NCBI GenBank assembly: GCA_026399075.1
Contig: JAPLRR010000038.1
Coordinates: forward strand, 34,992 to 98,991
Reading direction: 5' to 3'
DNA: 64,000 nucleotides
Source of the DNA: Methylococcales bacterium
GTDB lineage: Bacteria > Pseudomonadota > Gammaproteobacteria > Methylococcales > Methylomonadaceae
The stretch's first letter is position 1, and every line of letters starts with the position of its first letter. This document shows positions 27,946 through 38,009 of this stretch, in pieces. A program made the position numbers and the translations under genes. The notes below the pieces were generated by a model, which saw only the letters and a program-made list of their open reading frames with translations, was not told the origin of the DNA and did no database searches.

Positions 27946-29343
27946 ATGAAAAACAAAATTTTACCGTTTTTATTGCCGCTGGCAATTGCCACACCGTTAG
28001 CCCAAGCAAGTGTCGATTTGATTGCCATCGGCCAGATTGATGCCAGTTATCAGGACAATTCGGTCAGAACAGCGGGGGCGCTGGAAAATGGAATAGCCGG
28101 CAACCTGCTTGGTGGTATGGGCTCTGGATTGGCTTATGCTGGGGGCAATGTGTTTATTGCCGTACCTGACCGCGGGCCCAATGCGACGGCTTACAACACC
28201 TTGGTTGATGACACAACGTCTTATATTCCCCGCTTCCACACCATGAACATGGCTTTGGCGGCCAACCCTAGCTATAATGCGGGCACTGTCGGCTCCTTGC
28301 CTTATGTGTTGTCGCCGCAAGTAACCGCCACTACCTTACTATGCAGCGCACAAGCTTTGAGCTATGGCACAGGTGCTTCTGTAAACTTGGGTAATGGCGC
28401 ACCTGCGTTGAATACCGCTACGGTTAAGTATTACACTGGCCGTTCCGATAATTTCAACGCGTCACTTACGTCAACCAACCCCAGCCATGCCCGTTTAGAT
28501 CCTGAAGGTGTGCGTGTTTCCAACAACGGCAAATACATCTTCATTTCTGATGAGTACGGCCCTTATGTCTACCAGTTTTTACGTTCAAATGGTCGGCTGG
28601 TTAAAGCTTTTACCCTGCCCACTTCATTGTCCGTCTCGAATTTACAAGCACAGGGTAACAGTGAAATTTCCGGCAATACCTCGGGTCGGACTGCCAACAA
28701 GGGCATGGAAGGTTTAGCTATTACCCCGGATGGCACGACTTTAGTTGGCATTATGCAAGCCAACTTAATTCAAGACACCAACAAATACCTGCGCATAGTC
28801 ACGATTGACATAGCCTCTGGGGCAACGCATCAATATGCCTATAAACTTGATGATGGTTCTGGGGTAAGTGAAATTCTTGCCATCAATAACAGCGAGTTCC
28901 TGGTTGATGAACGTGATGGCAAAGGTTTGGGGGACGGGACTTCTGCGGCCATTAAAAAGCTTTATAAAATCAATCTGACTGGCGCAACTGAAATATCGAC
29001 TACGTCTATAGGCGCTGGCACACCTTTAGTAACTAAAACAGCAACGCCATTTTTAAACATCGTTACTAAACTGACAGCCACCAGTGTTGGCATCACCGCA
29101 CCATTAATCCCCGCTAAAATTGAAGGAATTGCTTTTGGCCCTGACATTACTGTAGGGGGCGTCACAAAACATACTTTGTTTGTCGCAAACGACAATGATT
29201 TCTTGGCCTCGGTAACTGCCAGTGGCGCTCCTACCGCTAACCCCAATAAGTGGTTTGTATTTTCATTTGATGACGCTGATCTGCCAAATTATGTGCCACA
29301 AACCATTGCCCCTTTCCCGCTCGACATTAATGACCGTGGCTAG
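27946..29343 (+). CDS. Secreted esterase-like phytase domain protein
   Basis: 465 residues from ATG 27946 with GAGG upstream; a start 16 codons earlier would precede a normal signal peptide (PLAQA cleavage). The mature protein has the esterase-like activity-of-phytase pattern: GGMGSGLAY, VPDRGPNATAY, LDPEGVRVSNNGKYIFISDEYGPYVYQF, NKGMEGLAITPDG and EFLVDERDGKGLGDG, probably a six-bladed beta-propeller with calcium sites. Periplasmic or extracellular; phosphoester hydrolysis is possible but unproven. Confidence 0.8.
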   Translation: MKNKILPFLLPLAIATPLAQASVDLIAIGQIDASYQDNSVRTAGALENGIAGNLLGGMGSGLAYAGGNVFIAVPDRGPNATAYNTLVDDTTSYIPRFHTMNMALAANPSYNAGTVGSLPYVLSPQVTATTLLCSAQALSYGTGASVNLGNGAPALNTATVKYYTGRSDNFNASLTSTNPSHARLDPEGVRVSNNGKYIFISDEYGPYVYQFLRSNGRLVKAFTLPTSLSVSNLQAQGNSEISGNTSGRTANKGMEGLAITPDGTTLVGIMQANLIQDTNKYLRIVTIDIASGATHQYAYKLDDGSGVSEILAINNSEFLVDERDGKGLGDGTSAAIKKLYKINLTGATEISTTSIGAGTPLVTKTATPFLNIVTKLTATSVGITAPLIPAKIEGIAFGPDITVGGVTKHTLFVANDNDFLASVTASGAPTANPNKWFVFSFDDADLPNYVPQTIAPFPLDINDRG

Positions 29344-29417
29344 GCCTTAGGATTTCTGCTGGGGGATTTGTAACCCGGTGGCAGCTTGGCTATTGTACAA
29401 GCTGCCACGCCTCCCGC

Positions 29418-29918
29418 TTATTTGTCCAAAGCAGCCCAAGCATGTTCATAATCGGGTTCGTCAGCAAGTTCAGGCACCAACTGGGTATAAATGACTTGGT
29501 CATGTTCGTCGATAATTATGACGGCCCTTGCAGTCAGTCCAGCCAAAAAGCTATCCACCAGTTTAACGCCGTAATCATCAGCAAAACTTGAACGGAACGT
29601 TGATAAGGGGAAAACATGCTTTAAGCCTTCTGTTTCACAAAAACGGCATTGGGCAAATGGCAAGTCGGCAGAAATAACCAGCACCACGGTATTGAATAAA
29701 TGCGCAGCTTTTTCGTTGAATTTACGCGTAGAGGCGGCACAGGTTGGCGTGTCTAAGCTGGGGACGATGTTCAGGACTTTCTTTATACCTGCGTAAGTTG
29801 CCAAGGTAACATCGGCCAATTTACCGTTCACCAATGAAAACTCAGGTGCTTGGGTACCTACGGCTGGCAATTCGCCAGAAGTGTTTAGGGGCTTTTTTTG
29901 AAATGTGATCGTTGCCAT
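29418..29918 (-). CDS. tpx: Thiol peroxidase (Tpx, atypical 2-Cys peroxiredoxin)
   Basis: 166 residues. Peroxidatic Cys60 in the SLDTPTCAAS loop and resolving Cys94 in the CRFCETEG stretch, with the usual EFSLVNG and final YEHAWAAL segments. Reduces hydrogen peroxide and alkyl hydroperoxides using thioredoxin. Single gene. Confidence 0.95.
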   Translation of the reverse strand: MATITFQKKPLNTSGELPAVGTQAPEFSLVNGKLADVTLATYAGIKKVLNIVPSLDTPTCAASTRKFNEKAAHLFNTVVLVISADLPFAQCRFCETEGLKHVFPLSTFRSSFADDYGVKLVDSFLAGLTARAVIIIDEHDQVIYTQLVPELADEPDYEHAWAALDK

Positions 29919-29991
29919 AGCTGTTTTGTAATGGTTGGGGACTGTTTAAACGTTGACTGGACTAGGTTTGTGGCGCACTTCAGTCAACGCC

Positions 29992-31389
29992 TTATTCTTT
30001 TTTACTTTTTGCCCGCTTGCTTAAACGTTCGCGCTTTTGCACCGCCCACTCGGTCAATTTCTTTTTTTGCCCGTGGAAAGGGTTGGCAGGCGATTTAAAC
30101 TCCAAGCGTATCGGGGTGCCGGACAACTTCAGCTTGTCGCGGTAATAGTTCATTAAATACCGCTTGTACGAGGTCGGCAAGGCATCGGTTTGCACGCCGT
30201 GAATAACCACAATTGGGGGGTTGCGCCCACCCTGATGGGCATATTTGAGTTTGATGCGGCGAGTGTTGATAATCGGCGGTTGGTGCGCATCGGTGGCTTC
30301 TTTTAAGATGCGGGTTAGTACCGGCGTTGACATATCCAACATCGCGGAGTCATATAATTTATGCACCACGTCAAACAATTTGCCAACTCCACTACCATGT
30401 AGCGCAGAAATCGGATGTTTTTCCGCAAAATCAAGAAACGACAATTTGACATCGATATGCCTTTTTATTGTGTCCTTTTGTTCGGTGCTCAGGCCATCCC
30501 ATTTATTAAGTCCAATAATCAAAGCCCTTCCAGCTTCTATCACCAATCCCAGCAAATGTGCATCCTGATCGGTAATGCCTTCACTCGCGTCAATCAAGTA
30601 AATGACGACATTGGCTTTTTCTATAGCCTGCAAGGTTTTTATGACGCTGAATTTTTCTATGGTTTCGGCTACCCTAGAACGCCTACGCATGCCAGCCGTA
30701 TCAATCAGGGTAAACTTCTTGCCATTGCGCTCAAACGGAATATAAATGCTGTCGCGTGTCGTGCCGGGCTCATCAAATACGATAACCCGCTCTTCTCCCA
30801 GCAACCGATTGACTAAAGTCGATTTGCCGACATTTGGCCGACCTACCACAGCAATCGCAATACCTTGCCGACTTTCCTCAGCCACTTCTTTGGCTTCGGC
30901 AGGCAACAGCTGGCTTACCCGTAATAATAATTCCGGTACGCCCCGCCCATGGCTGGCGGCAATTTGTATGGGTTCGCCCAAGGCCAGCGCATAAAAATCA
31001 ACTGCGGCCATGGTGGCATCGATACCATCCACCTTATTGGTCACCAGCAGCACGGGTTTATCAAGTTTCCTTAAGGTATTGGCGATAACTTTATCAGAAG
31101 CGCTTAGACCCTCGCGGGCATCGACCATAAATAAAACGACATCGGCCTCTTCCAAGGCAATCTGCACTTGTTTTCTGGCAAAGCTTTCTATGCCCTCGGC
31201 ATCATCGGCAATACCACCGGTGTCTACGACTAAACACGGGCGATCCCCGTGCTTCACCCGACCATATTGGCGATCCCGCGTTAATCCGGGGAAATCCGCA
31301 ACCAAAGCATCACGGCTACGGGTCAAATAATTAAATAATGTGGACTTACCCACATTTGGGCGCCCGACTAGGGCAATTACAGGTAACAT
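29992..31389 (-). CDS. der: Ribosome-associated GTPase Der (EngA)
   Basis: 465 residues with two tandem GTPase domains, each with [11 protein letters not shown]-loop (about 8-17 and 183-192), DTAG/DTGG switch 2 and NKxD specificity motifs (TNKVDG, LNKWDG), then the KH-like C-terminal domain and a basic tail. Essential for 50S subunit maturation. Lies directly after bamB (3 nt), the usual gammaproteobacterial order. Confidence 0.97.
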   Translation of the reverse strand: MLPVIALVGRPNVGKSTLFNYLTRSRDALVADFPGLTRDRQYGRVKHGDRPCLVVDTGGIADDAEGIESFARKQVQIALEEADVVLFMVDAREGLSASDKVIANTLRKLDKPVLLVTNKVDGIDATMAAVDFYALALGEPIQIAASHGRGVPELLLRVSQLLPAEAKEVAEESRQGIAIAVVGRPNVGKSTLVNRLLGEERVIVFDEPGTTRDSIYIPFERNGKKFTLIDTAGMRRRSRVAETIEKFSVIKTLQAIEKANVVIYLIDASEGITDQDAHLLGLVIEAGRALIIGLNKWDGLSTEQKDTIKRHIDVKLSFLDFAEKHPISALHGSGVGKLFDVVHKLYDSAMLDMSTPVLTRILKEATDAHQPPIINTRRIKLKYAHQGGRNPPIVVIHGVQTDALPTSYKRYLMNYYRDKLKLSGTPIRLEFKSPANPFHGQKKKLTEWAVQKRERLSKRAKSKKE

Positions 31390-31392
31390 AAA

Positions 31393-32586
31393 TTAGGGTG
31401 ACCGGACTTTAAGCGCGGCAAGTGTGCCGTCATTTGCATAAACATAAACAATGTTGTCAGCTACGATAGGCTGGGCATCGATAGCGCTATCAGCCACTTT
31501 ATATCGGGCCAGTTGCCTGCCGTCAGTAGTGGACAGCCAATGGACATAACCTTCAAAATCGCCAACCACAACATAATTTCCATAAACAGCTGGGGCTGTC
31601 AGTTTTCTTTGGTGCAGATCCTTTTGTTTCCATAAGGATGAGCCTGTACGTTGCTCCAACTGCCAAACATCATCGGTGGAATCTGATAAATACAAATGGC
31701 CGTAATCGTGGTTTAAACCGGTATAAGAAGAAATGTTTTCGTTACGCCACAGTACATCCCCATCCAATTCAGAAACAGCGGCTGCGCCACCGCGATAACT
31801 GCCAATATAAACGACGCCGTTCACCTCAATGGGATCGACATCTAGATCCACCAGCCTGTCTATCTCGGAGCGGCCTTTGGGAATGGCAATACTGGTTTCC
31901 CAAACATATTTGCCATCAGCCAATCGTAAAGCCATTAGTTTGCCATTGTCGTATCCTTCTATGACATTGCCTTCTACGACAATGGGTGCGCCCACACCAC
32001 GGACACTTAAAGCCGGGGCATTATGCTCATAGCTCCATATTTTTAGCCCCGTTTTTTCATTAAGGGCAATAACAGCACCATCGGTTGTGCGGATTATTAC
32101 GATGCCCTTGGCGATTACCGGAACAGACAGCACTTCACTGGAAACGGTCGCCTTCCAAAGCAAGTCGCCAGTTTCACTATTTAAGGCCACTACGTCTGCC
32201 TTGCTGCTTCCTAAAATAACCGTGCCAGAACCCAAACCGGGCCCTGCTGAAAAACGAACGTCGGTTTCGGTCTCCCAAAGCAAGTCACCCGATGATAGCG
32301 AACGTGCCTGCACCAATCCGTCCAAATCTGCTGCATAAATTCTGGCGGCACCAATTGCCGGGACTAATTTTAGGGACTGCTCATCCGCACCATCACCAAC
32401 CGATTCATCCCAGAGTTCTTCAATTTCTATCTCCGGCGTATACTCCACCAAGGCAGCCGGGGGCTCGGAATTATCCTCACCCCCGTTAAAGTAATTGGAA
32501 ATACCGGATATGCCTTCTGACAAGCCATCCATTGCAGAACAGCCAGCCAGGGCCAAACTCAATAATATCAGCGTAAGCAGGCGCAT
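31393..32586 (-). CDS. bamB: Outer-membrane assembly lipoprotein BamB
   Basis: 397 residues. Lipobox LALAGC with Cys16, then an eight-bladed beta-propeller with repeated GDLLWE, GLKIWSYEH, GDVLWRNE blade motifs. Scaffold component of the BAM complex that folds beta-barrels, including LptD of this window. Its start overlaps the stop of yfgM. Confidence 0.95.
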   Translation of the reverse strand: MRLLTLILLSLALAGCSAMDGLSEGISGISNYFNGGEDNSEPPAALVEYTPEIEIEELWDESVGDGADEQSLKLVPAIGAARIYAADLDGLVQARSLSSGDLLWETETDVRFSAGPGLGSGTVILGSSKADVVALNSETGDLLWKATVSSEVLSVPVIAKGIVIIRTTDGAVIALNEKTGLKIWSYEHNAPALSVRGVGAPIVVEGNVIEGYDNGKLMALRLADGKYVWETSIAIPKGRSEIDRLVDLDVDPIEVNGVVYIGSYRGGAAAVSELDGDVLWRNENISSYTGLNHDYGHLYLSDSTDDVWQLEQRTGSSLWKQKDLHQRKLTAPAVYGNYVVVGDFEGYVHWLSTTDGRQLARYKVADSAIDAQPIVADNIVYVYANDGTLAALKVRSP

Positions 32587-33233
32587 TATTTTTTAATTTC
32601 TGGAGTTTCTGGTGCGTTCAAATCATCAATTTTAAATTGCAGCAGCGGTGATTTATAGCCATTTTCAAGGGCTTTTTGATAAGAACTACGTGCTTGATCC
32701 AAGCGATCCAAGGCCACATATAAATCCCCCACCAGTTCATCATAATTGCCTGAAAAACTTGAAGTGGTTGCCGGATCTACATCGTTGATCAATTTTAAGC
32801 CTTGCTCATATTCACCTTTGGACAGCATGATGCGCACTTGCCTAATTTTGGCTATATTCGCAAGTTCCTTATTGCTGCCCGCCGCAATGCCAGCCAATAG
32901 CGTTTGCGCTTTGGCGACATCACCTTGCTGGACTTTTAATTTTGCCAGCAACAAAGCACCATAAGCGGCATATTCAGTTTTGGGGTATTGCTCCTGCAAA
33001 CGCCCGGCCAGTTTTTCTGCACTGTCTTTTTTGTCGGTTCCCAAGGCTTGGATGAGCTGGCTGTATATTGCCGAAGCTTGCTCTGCTTGCTCCTTTTTAT
33101 GGTCTTGCCAGAAATTCCAACCTAAAATAATAGCTACACCGACGCACAACCCAATCAGGGTCGATTGCCCATTTTCTTTCCACCATCTTTTTAATGCTTC
33201 AAGTTGTTCTTCTTCAGTATCGTAAATTTCCAC
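32586..33233 (-). CDS. yfgM: YfgM-like ancillary SecYEG translocon protein
   Basis: 215 residues: short cytoplasmic start (MEIYDTEEEQLEALKRWW), one transmembrane helix (about 24-42), then periplasmic TPR repeats. YfgM links the Sec translocon to periplasmic chaperones. Order hisS-yfgM-bamB-der is the standard gammaproteobacterial cluster. Confidence 0.9.
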   Translation of the reverse strand: MEIYDTEEEQLEALKRWWKENGQSTLIGLCVGVAIILGWNFWQDHKKEQAEQASAIYSQLIQALGTDKKDSAEKLAGRLQEQYPKTEYAAYGALLLAKLKVQQGDVAKAQTLLAGIAAGSNKELANIAKIRQVRIMLSKGEYEQGLKLINDVDPATTSSFSGNYDELVGDLYVALDRLDQARSSYQKALENGYKSPLLQFKIDDLNAPETPEIKK

Positions 33234-33300
33234 GTGTTTTCTCTTTTAAATTTTTGGTAAAAGTAAAATGTACCCAGTTTACGCTAGGCCAGTAAATAGC

Positions 33301-34575
33301 TTAGCTAGAAAATTTTTGCAAAAAATCCATGGCTAGTGCTTGGCTAAGTGTCTGTTGTTCACCGACACCCCGCAAAGGTTTGATACTGACTTCACCCTGG
33401 CTGGCCTCATCATCACCGATAATAATGGCGTATTCAGCACCCGATTTATCCGCCTTTTTAAATTGGCTTTTAAAACTGCCGCCGCCACAATTTAACTGTA
33501 GCTTCAATGTGGGTACCGCATCCCTTATTGCTTCGGCAAAACGCAAACCTTCCCGTTCTGCGGCCTCACCCACCCGTATCATGAACACGTCCACTGATCT
33601 TGCCACTGGGATATTATCCAAGGTTTCCACCAAAGCCAATAAGCGCTCAATGCCCATCGCAAAACCAACCGCAAAATTGGGTTTGCCGCCCAATTGTCCA
33701 ATCAGGCCATCATAACGGCCACCTGCACAAACAGTCCCCTGAGAACCGAGCTCATCCGTCACCCATTCAAACACCGTTTTGCTGTAATAATCCAAACCGC
33801 GCACTAAGCGGGTGTTAATTTCGTAACTTATCCCCAAGCTATCTAAGGTTGTGGTCAAACCATTAAAATGTTGCAGGCTTTCTGCACCCAAAAAATCCAT
33901 TAATGCGGGCGCATTTGATACGACTTGTTGCATGGCGGGGTTTTTGGTATCCAATATCCGTAGCGGGTTGCTGCTTAACCGACGAATACTGTCTTCATCC
34001 AAGGCAGTTATGTTGGCTTGAAAGTAACTGACTAAGGTTTCCCTATACGCTAGCCGTTCTTCAATAGTCCCCAAGGAATTGAGCTGTAAACGCACTTTAT
34101 CGCGGATACCCAAGCGTTTCCATAAACGCTCCATGATCAATATCAATTCGGCATCGATATCAGGCCCTTCCATGCCATAAGTTTCAACACCCAATTGAAT
34201 AAACTGGCGATAACGGCCTTTTTGTGGACGCTCATGGCGATACATAGGGCCGTAATACCATAAACGATGTACTTGGTTATGTAATAAGCCGTGTTCCAGA
34301 CAAGCCCGAAGACAGCCTGCCGTCCCTTCAGGACGTAAAGTTAAGGAATCACCATTACGGTCTTCAAATGTGTACATTTCCTTTTCGACTATATCAGTCA
34401 CTTCACCAATAGAGCGCTTGAAAAGTTCTGTTTTTTCCAGGATTGGCAGGCGAATTTCACTGTAACCATAAGCACCTAATACATCCCTGATAATGTGTTC
34501 TGCATATTGCCAAAGCGGTGTCTGATCGGGCAGCACATCGTGCATTCCGCGAATTGCTTGTATATTGTTTGCCAT
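33301..34575 (-). CDS. hisS: Histidyl-tRNA synthetase
   Basis: 424 residues, class II synthetase. Motif 1 region with IRGMHDVLP, motif 2 with [21 protein letters not shown], the His-specific [15 protein letters not shown] and GGRYDGL segments, and motif 3 [11 protein letters not shown]-terminal anticodon-binding domain present. Full length. Confidence 0.97.
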   Translation of the reverse strand: MANNIQAIRGMHDVLPDQTPLWQYAEHIIRDVLGAYGYSEIRLPILEKTELFKRSIGEVTDIVEKEMYTFEDRNGDSLTLRPEGTAGCLRACLEHGLLHNQVHRLWYYGPMYRHERPQKGRYRQFIQLGVETYGMEGPDIDAELILIMERLWKRLGIRDKVRLQLNSLGTIEERLAYRETLVSYFQANITALDEDSIRRLSSNPLRILDTKNPAMQQVVSNAPALMDFLGAESLQHFNGLTTTLDSLGISYEINTRLVRGLDYYSKTVFEWVTDELGSQGTVCAGGRYDGLIGQLGGKPNFAVGFAMGIERLLALVETLDNIPVARSVDVFMIRVGEAAEREGLRFAEAIRDAVPTLKLQLNCGGGSFKSQFKKADKSGAEYAIIIGDDEASQGEVSIKPLRGVGEQQTLSQALAMDFLQKFSS

Positions 34576-34593
34576 ACTGTTCCAAATAGCCTT

Positions 34594-35358
34594 TTAGGGT
34601 AAATTGGGCTGGATTTGTTTTGCCTCGTTAGAAAGTGGAAATTTATCCAACAATAATTTTTGATATTCTTTTGCAAGCCCATTGTTGCCTAGCGCCAACT
34701 CTGTTTGCATTCCAAACCATAAGGTGCCTGGGGTATGGTTTGCAACGCTCAGATAGCGCTGTAAATAAGCTTTGGCTGGCCAATATTCACCGCTTTGATA
34801 ACTGAGCTTTTGCATTTCCATCAAAGCAGGAGGATAGGTGTCATTAAGCAACAAGGCTTGTTTAAAATAAGCCTTGGCACGCTGTTGCTGCCTAACTGCC
34901 ACCTGACAACGCCCAGCATTGGTTAAAGCTATCCATTGCCTATCATTCAACGGGTTCGTAGCAGCCTGGGTCAATAAACCCATGCCGGCTTCATATTCAC
35001 CCCGGTCACAAAAAAAACGGCCTGCGTTGTTTTGTACGCTCCAATCATTGGGTGACAGTTTCAGCGCTTTTTCATAATAATTTTTAGCCTGATCATTGTC
35101 ATTTAACCTTTCGTATAAAAAGGCCAACGCATTTTGTACTTCAGCATTATCAGGTGCTTTTTTTAAGGCCAACAGCAAGTTCTCCTTTGCTACCTCCAGT
35201 TTGTTCATATCCATATAACGAACACCTAGCTGTAAATGGACATCGGCAGACTCGGCATTTTTGCTTTTGGTTGATGCGCAAGCAACCACCAGCATTGACA
35301 AACATAACAAGAGCATAGTCCGGCGTAACGCATTGACAAATTCAAGCCACACGTTCAC
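34594..35358 (-). CDS. pilW: Type IV pilus biogenesis TPR lipoprotein PilW/PilF
   Basis: 254 residues. Lipobox ending VVACAST with lipid-modified Cys27, then six TPR units ([26 protein letters not shown] and following). Pilotin for the PilQ secretin in type IV pilus assembly. Overlaps the 3' end of rlmN by 17 nt. rodZ and ispG, often between pilF and hisS, are absent here. Confidence 0.9.
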   Translation of the reverse strand: MNVWLEFVNALRRTMLLLCLSMLVVACASTKSKNAESADVHLQLGVRYMDMNKLEVAKENLLLALKKAPDNAEVQNALAFLYERLNDNDQAKNYYEKALKLSPNDWSVQNNAGRFFCDRGEYEAGMGLLTQAATNPLNDRQWIALTNAGRCQVAVRQQQRAKAYFKQALLLNDTYPPALMEMQKLSYQSGEYWPAKAYLQRYLSVANHTPGTLWFGMQTELALGNNGLAKEYQKLLLDKFPLSNEAKQIQPNLP

Positions 35359-36454
35359 TTCCCACTACCTTTAATTTCAGGTGCCTACGGCTCTTATCTT
35401 CAACTTGACCCACTAACTGCCCACATGCGGCATCTATATCTTCACCCCGGGTTTTTCTGACGGTCGTAACTATGCCGGCATCATTTAACACAGTTTTAAA
35501 ACGGTTGATAACTTCATTGCTGGAACACCGATAAGCATTATTAGGAAATGGGTTAAACGGAATTAAGTTGAGTTTTGATGGCACGGTTTTTAACAGCTTA
35601 ATCAGCCCTTTGGCATCCTGCATAGAATCATTGATACCATCCAGCATCACATATTCAAAGGTGACTGTGCGTCGGGGTGCTAGCTTTGCATTATCCCGGC
35701 AAGCTTCCATTAATTCCTTTAACGGGTATTTTTTATTGATCGGCACCAACTCATCCCTTAGCTCATCCGTCACGGCATGTAAGGAAACGGCAAGGCTGAC
35801 ATCACAAGCCCCAGTCAATCGGTACATGGCCGGCACAACCCCTGATGTGCTGATGGTGACACGACGTTTGGACAGGCCAAAGGTAAAATCATCCATCATC
35901 AAATTCATTGCGGCAACCACATTGTCAAAATTTAGCAAGGGCTCGCCCATGCCCATCATAACGACATTAGTGATTTTCTTGCTAGACCCTAGACGTTTTT
36001 GCGCAATAATGACTTGGCCGATAATTTCTGACGTCGTTAGGTTACGGTTAAATCCTTGCTGGGCCGTTGAACAAAACGTACAAGCGAGAGCACAACCGAT
36101 TTGTGATGACACACATAAAGTGCCACGACCTTCTTCTGGAATAAACACAGACTCGATACGGTTGCCACAACGGGTTTGCATCGCCCATTTGCGTGTTCCA
36201 TCGCTGGCAATTTGCTCAACCACAATTTCTGGCGTGGCCAAATAGCAGTTTTCCTTGAGATAGCTGCGCAAGGGCTTGCTTAAATTGGTCATCAGGTCGA
36301 AGTCTTCAACACCTTCCTGATAAATCCATTTAAGAATTTGAGTCGCCCGGAAAGGCTTTTCACCAAGTCCGACAAAAAAGGCCGCAAGACCTTTTCTGTC
36401 GTAATCAAGCAAATTAAATCCTGTTGGCTTAACGGGTTCTTGCACAGATTTCAT
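35342..36454 (-). CDS. rlmN: 23S rRNA/tRNA adenine-C2 methyltransferase RlmN
   Basis: 370 residues from ATG 36454 ([10 protein letters not shown]); a start 7 codons earlier is possible. Radical-SAM CxxxCxxC motif in [23 protein letters not shown], and the methyl-carrying cysteines including the late AACGQL. Methylates A2503 of 23S rRNA and A37 of some tRNAs. The chosen start overlaps the ndk 3' end by 26 nt. Confidence 0.95.
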   Translation of the reverse strand: MKSVQEPVKPTGFNLLDYDRKGLAAFFVGLGEKPFRATQILKWIYQEGVEDFDLMTNLSKPLRSYLKENCYLATPEIVVEQIASDGTRKWAMQTRCGNRIESVFIPEEGRGTLCVSSQIGCALACTFCSTAQQGFNRNLTTSEIIGQVIIAQKRLGSSKKITNVVMMGMGEPLLNFDNVVAAMNLMMDDFTFGLSKRRVTISTSGVVPAMYRLTGACDVSLAVSLHAVTDELRDELVPINKKYPLKELMEACRDNAKLAPRRTVTFEYVMLDGINDSMQDAKGLIKLLKTVPSKLNLIPFNPFPNNAYRCSSNEVINRFKTVLNDAGIVTTVRKTRGEDIDAACGQLVGQVEDKSRRHLKLKVVGSERVA

Positions 36455-36860
36455 TGTCCGCGAAAAAATATGCAATTTCCCTTTGCGCAGTTTCTAGCGC
36501 ATCTGAGCCATGCACGGCATTCTCATCAATGCTGTTCGCAAAATCAGCGCGGATAGTGCCTGGGGCAGCATCTTTCGGGTTAGTGGCACCCATGATCTCA
36601 CGGTGTTTCAGGACAGCGCCCTCACCTTCCAGCACTTGCATGATCACTGGGCCGGAAATCATAAAGGCGATTAAGTCTTTAAAAAAACCACGCTCACTGT
36701 GTTCAGCGTAAAAACCCTCTGCTTGTTCTTGGGTCAAATGCAGCATTTTTGCAGCAACCACTTTCAGGCCATTTTTTTCAAAACGGCTGTAAATTTCGCC
36801 GATGACATTTTTTGCCACAGCATCAGGTTTGATAATTGAGAAAGTGCGTTCTATTGCCAT
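36429..36860 (-). CDS. ndk: Nucleoside diphosphate kinase
   Basis: 143 residues, full length. [12 protein letters not shown] start and the phospho-accepting histidine in [12 protein letters not shown]. Balances nucleoside triphosphate pools. Strong match to the family and usual partner of rlmN. Confidence 0.97.
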   Translation of the reverse strand: MAIERTFSIIKPDAVAKNVIGEIYSRFEKNGLKVVAAKMLHLTQEQAEGFYAEHSERGFFKDLIAFMISGPVIMQVLEGEGAVLKHREIMGATNPKDAAPGTIRADFANSIDENAVHGSDALETAQREIAYFFADNEICARTR

Positions 36861-36980
36861 TGTGTTTTAAAACTCCTAGTGATTTGTGAAGGGTGATTAT
36901 AGCCCAATAAAGGGCGTGAAGCACGGATGTCACAGATTAGCCCTATTGGCTAGGCTAGCCTGCAACATCCGTAAATCCTA

Positions 36981-37907
36981 TTAAGGCCTATGGTCAATAT
37001 CCGCGCCTTCTTTAACGGGGATCATCAAGTCTTCAGGGCTGATGCCTAAAATCAGGGCCATAGGGCTGGCGATAAAAATGGATGAATAGGTGCCGAAAAA
37101 CACACCAAATAAAAGTACGACTGAAAAGTTATGGATAACTTCACCACCCAAGAAAAACAATGAGATCAATACTAATATAACCGTTAAAGAGGTCATAATG
37201 GTTCGGCTTAAAGTCACATTGACGGAAATATTCATAATTTCTTCAGTTGATTTGTTTCTCAGCAAACGGAAGTTTTCACGGATACGGTCATAAACCACAA
37301 TAGTGTCATTCAAGGAATAACCAATCAACGCCAACACTGCCGCCAACACCGTTAAATCAAATTCCAGCCCTAAAACCGAAAAGAAACCTAAAGTAACAAC
37401 TACGTCGTGTAATGTTGCGATGACCGCGCCCGTTGAAAATTTCCATTCAAAACGCCAAGCGATATAAATCAAAATGCCGATGGTTGAATACAGCAAAGCC
37501 AAAAAACCATCTTCTGCCAAATCGTCGCCGACTTGTGGCCCGACAAATTCAACCCGTCTGACACTGGCAGGCTCTTTAGTGTTTTTATTGATGGCCTCAA
37601 GCACCTTGGTGCTTAAGTCCACACTGCTCACACCTTCATGGGGTTTTAAACGGATCAGCACATCTTTTGCCGTGCCAAAATTTTGTACGGTTGCATCGCT
37701 AAAGCCTTCGGTGTCCAAGGTATTGCGCAACACGTTCAAATCAGCCGATTGTTGATAACCAACCTCTATCAATGTGCCGCCAGTAAAGTCGATGCCCATT
37801 TGCAAGCCACGCACAGCCAAGGATGCTATGGATATTATCATCAGCACACCTGAAAATATCAGCGCGTATTTTCGGTTGCCTATAAAATTAATATTTGTTG
37901 TTTTCAT
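36981..37907 (-). CDS. secF: Protein translocase subunit SecF
   Basis: 308 residues with six transmembrane helices and the family motif GIDFTGGTLIEVGY in the first periplasmic loop. Completes SecDF, which uses the proton gradient to finish export of preproteins. Follows secD by about 100 nt, separated by a hairpin. Confidence 0.95.
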   Translation of the reverse strand: MKTTNINFIGNRKYALIFSGVLMIISIASLAVRGLQMGIDFTGGTLIEVGYQQSADLNVLRNTLDTEGFSDATVQNFGTAKDVLIRLKPHEGVSSVDLSTKVLEAINKNTKEPASVRRVEFVGPQVGDDLAEDGFLALLYSTIGILIYIAWRFEWKFSTGAVIATLHDVVVTLGFFSVLGLEFDLTVLAAVLALIGYSLNDTIVVYDRIRENFRLLRNKSTEEIMNISVNVTLSRTIMTSLTVILVLISLFFLGGEVIHNFSVVLLFGVFFGTYSSIFIASPMALILGISPEDLMIPVKEGADIDHRP

Positions 37908-37976
37908 AGTTTATTCTTCTAAAAGTAGGGGCAAGCCTATCGGCATACCCTCAGTATTTTTTTGGCACCAGCCCAT

Positions 37977-38003
37977 GGGGGCAAACCGAAGGGTTTGCCC
38001 CCA
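37977..38003 (-). other. Strong hairpin between secD and secF
   Basis: Perfect GGGGGCAAACC / GGTTTGCCCCC stem with a GAAG loop immediately after secD. No T run follows on the minus strand, so it is likelier an RNA-processing or stability element that tunes SecF relative to SecD than a full terminator. Confidence 0.6.
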
Positions 38004-38009
38004 ACAAAC

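Noticed and set aside
37977..38003. Hairpin as a full terminator between secD and secF
   Set aside because: No T run follows on the minus strand, and secD and secF are expected to be co-transcribed.
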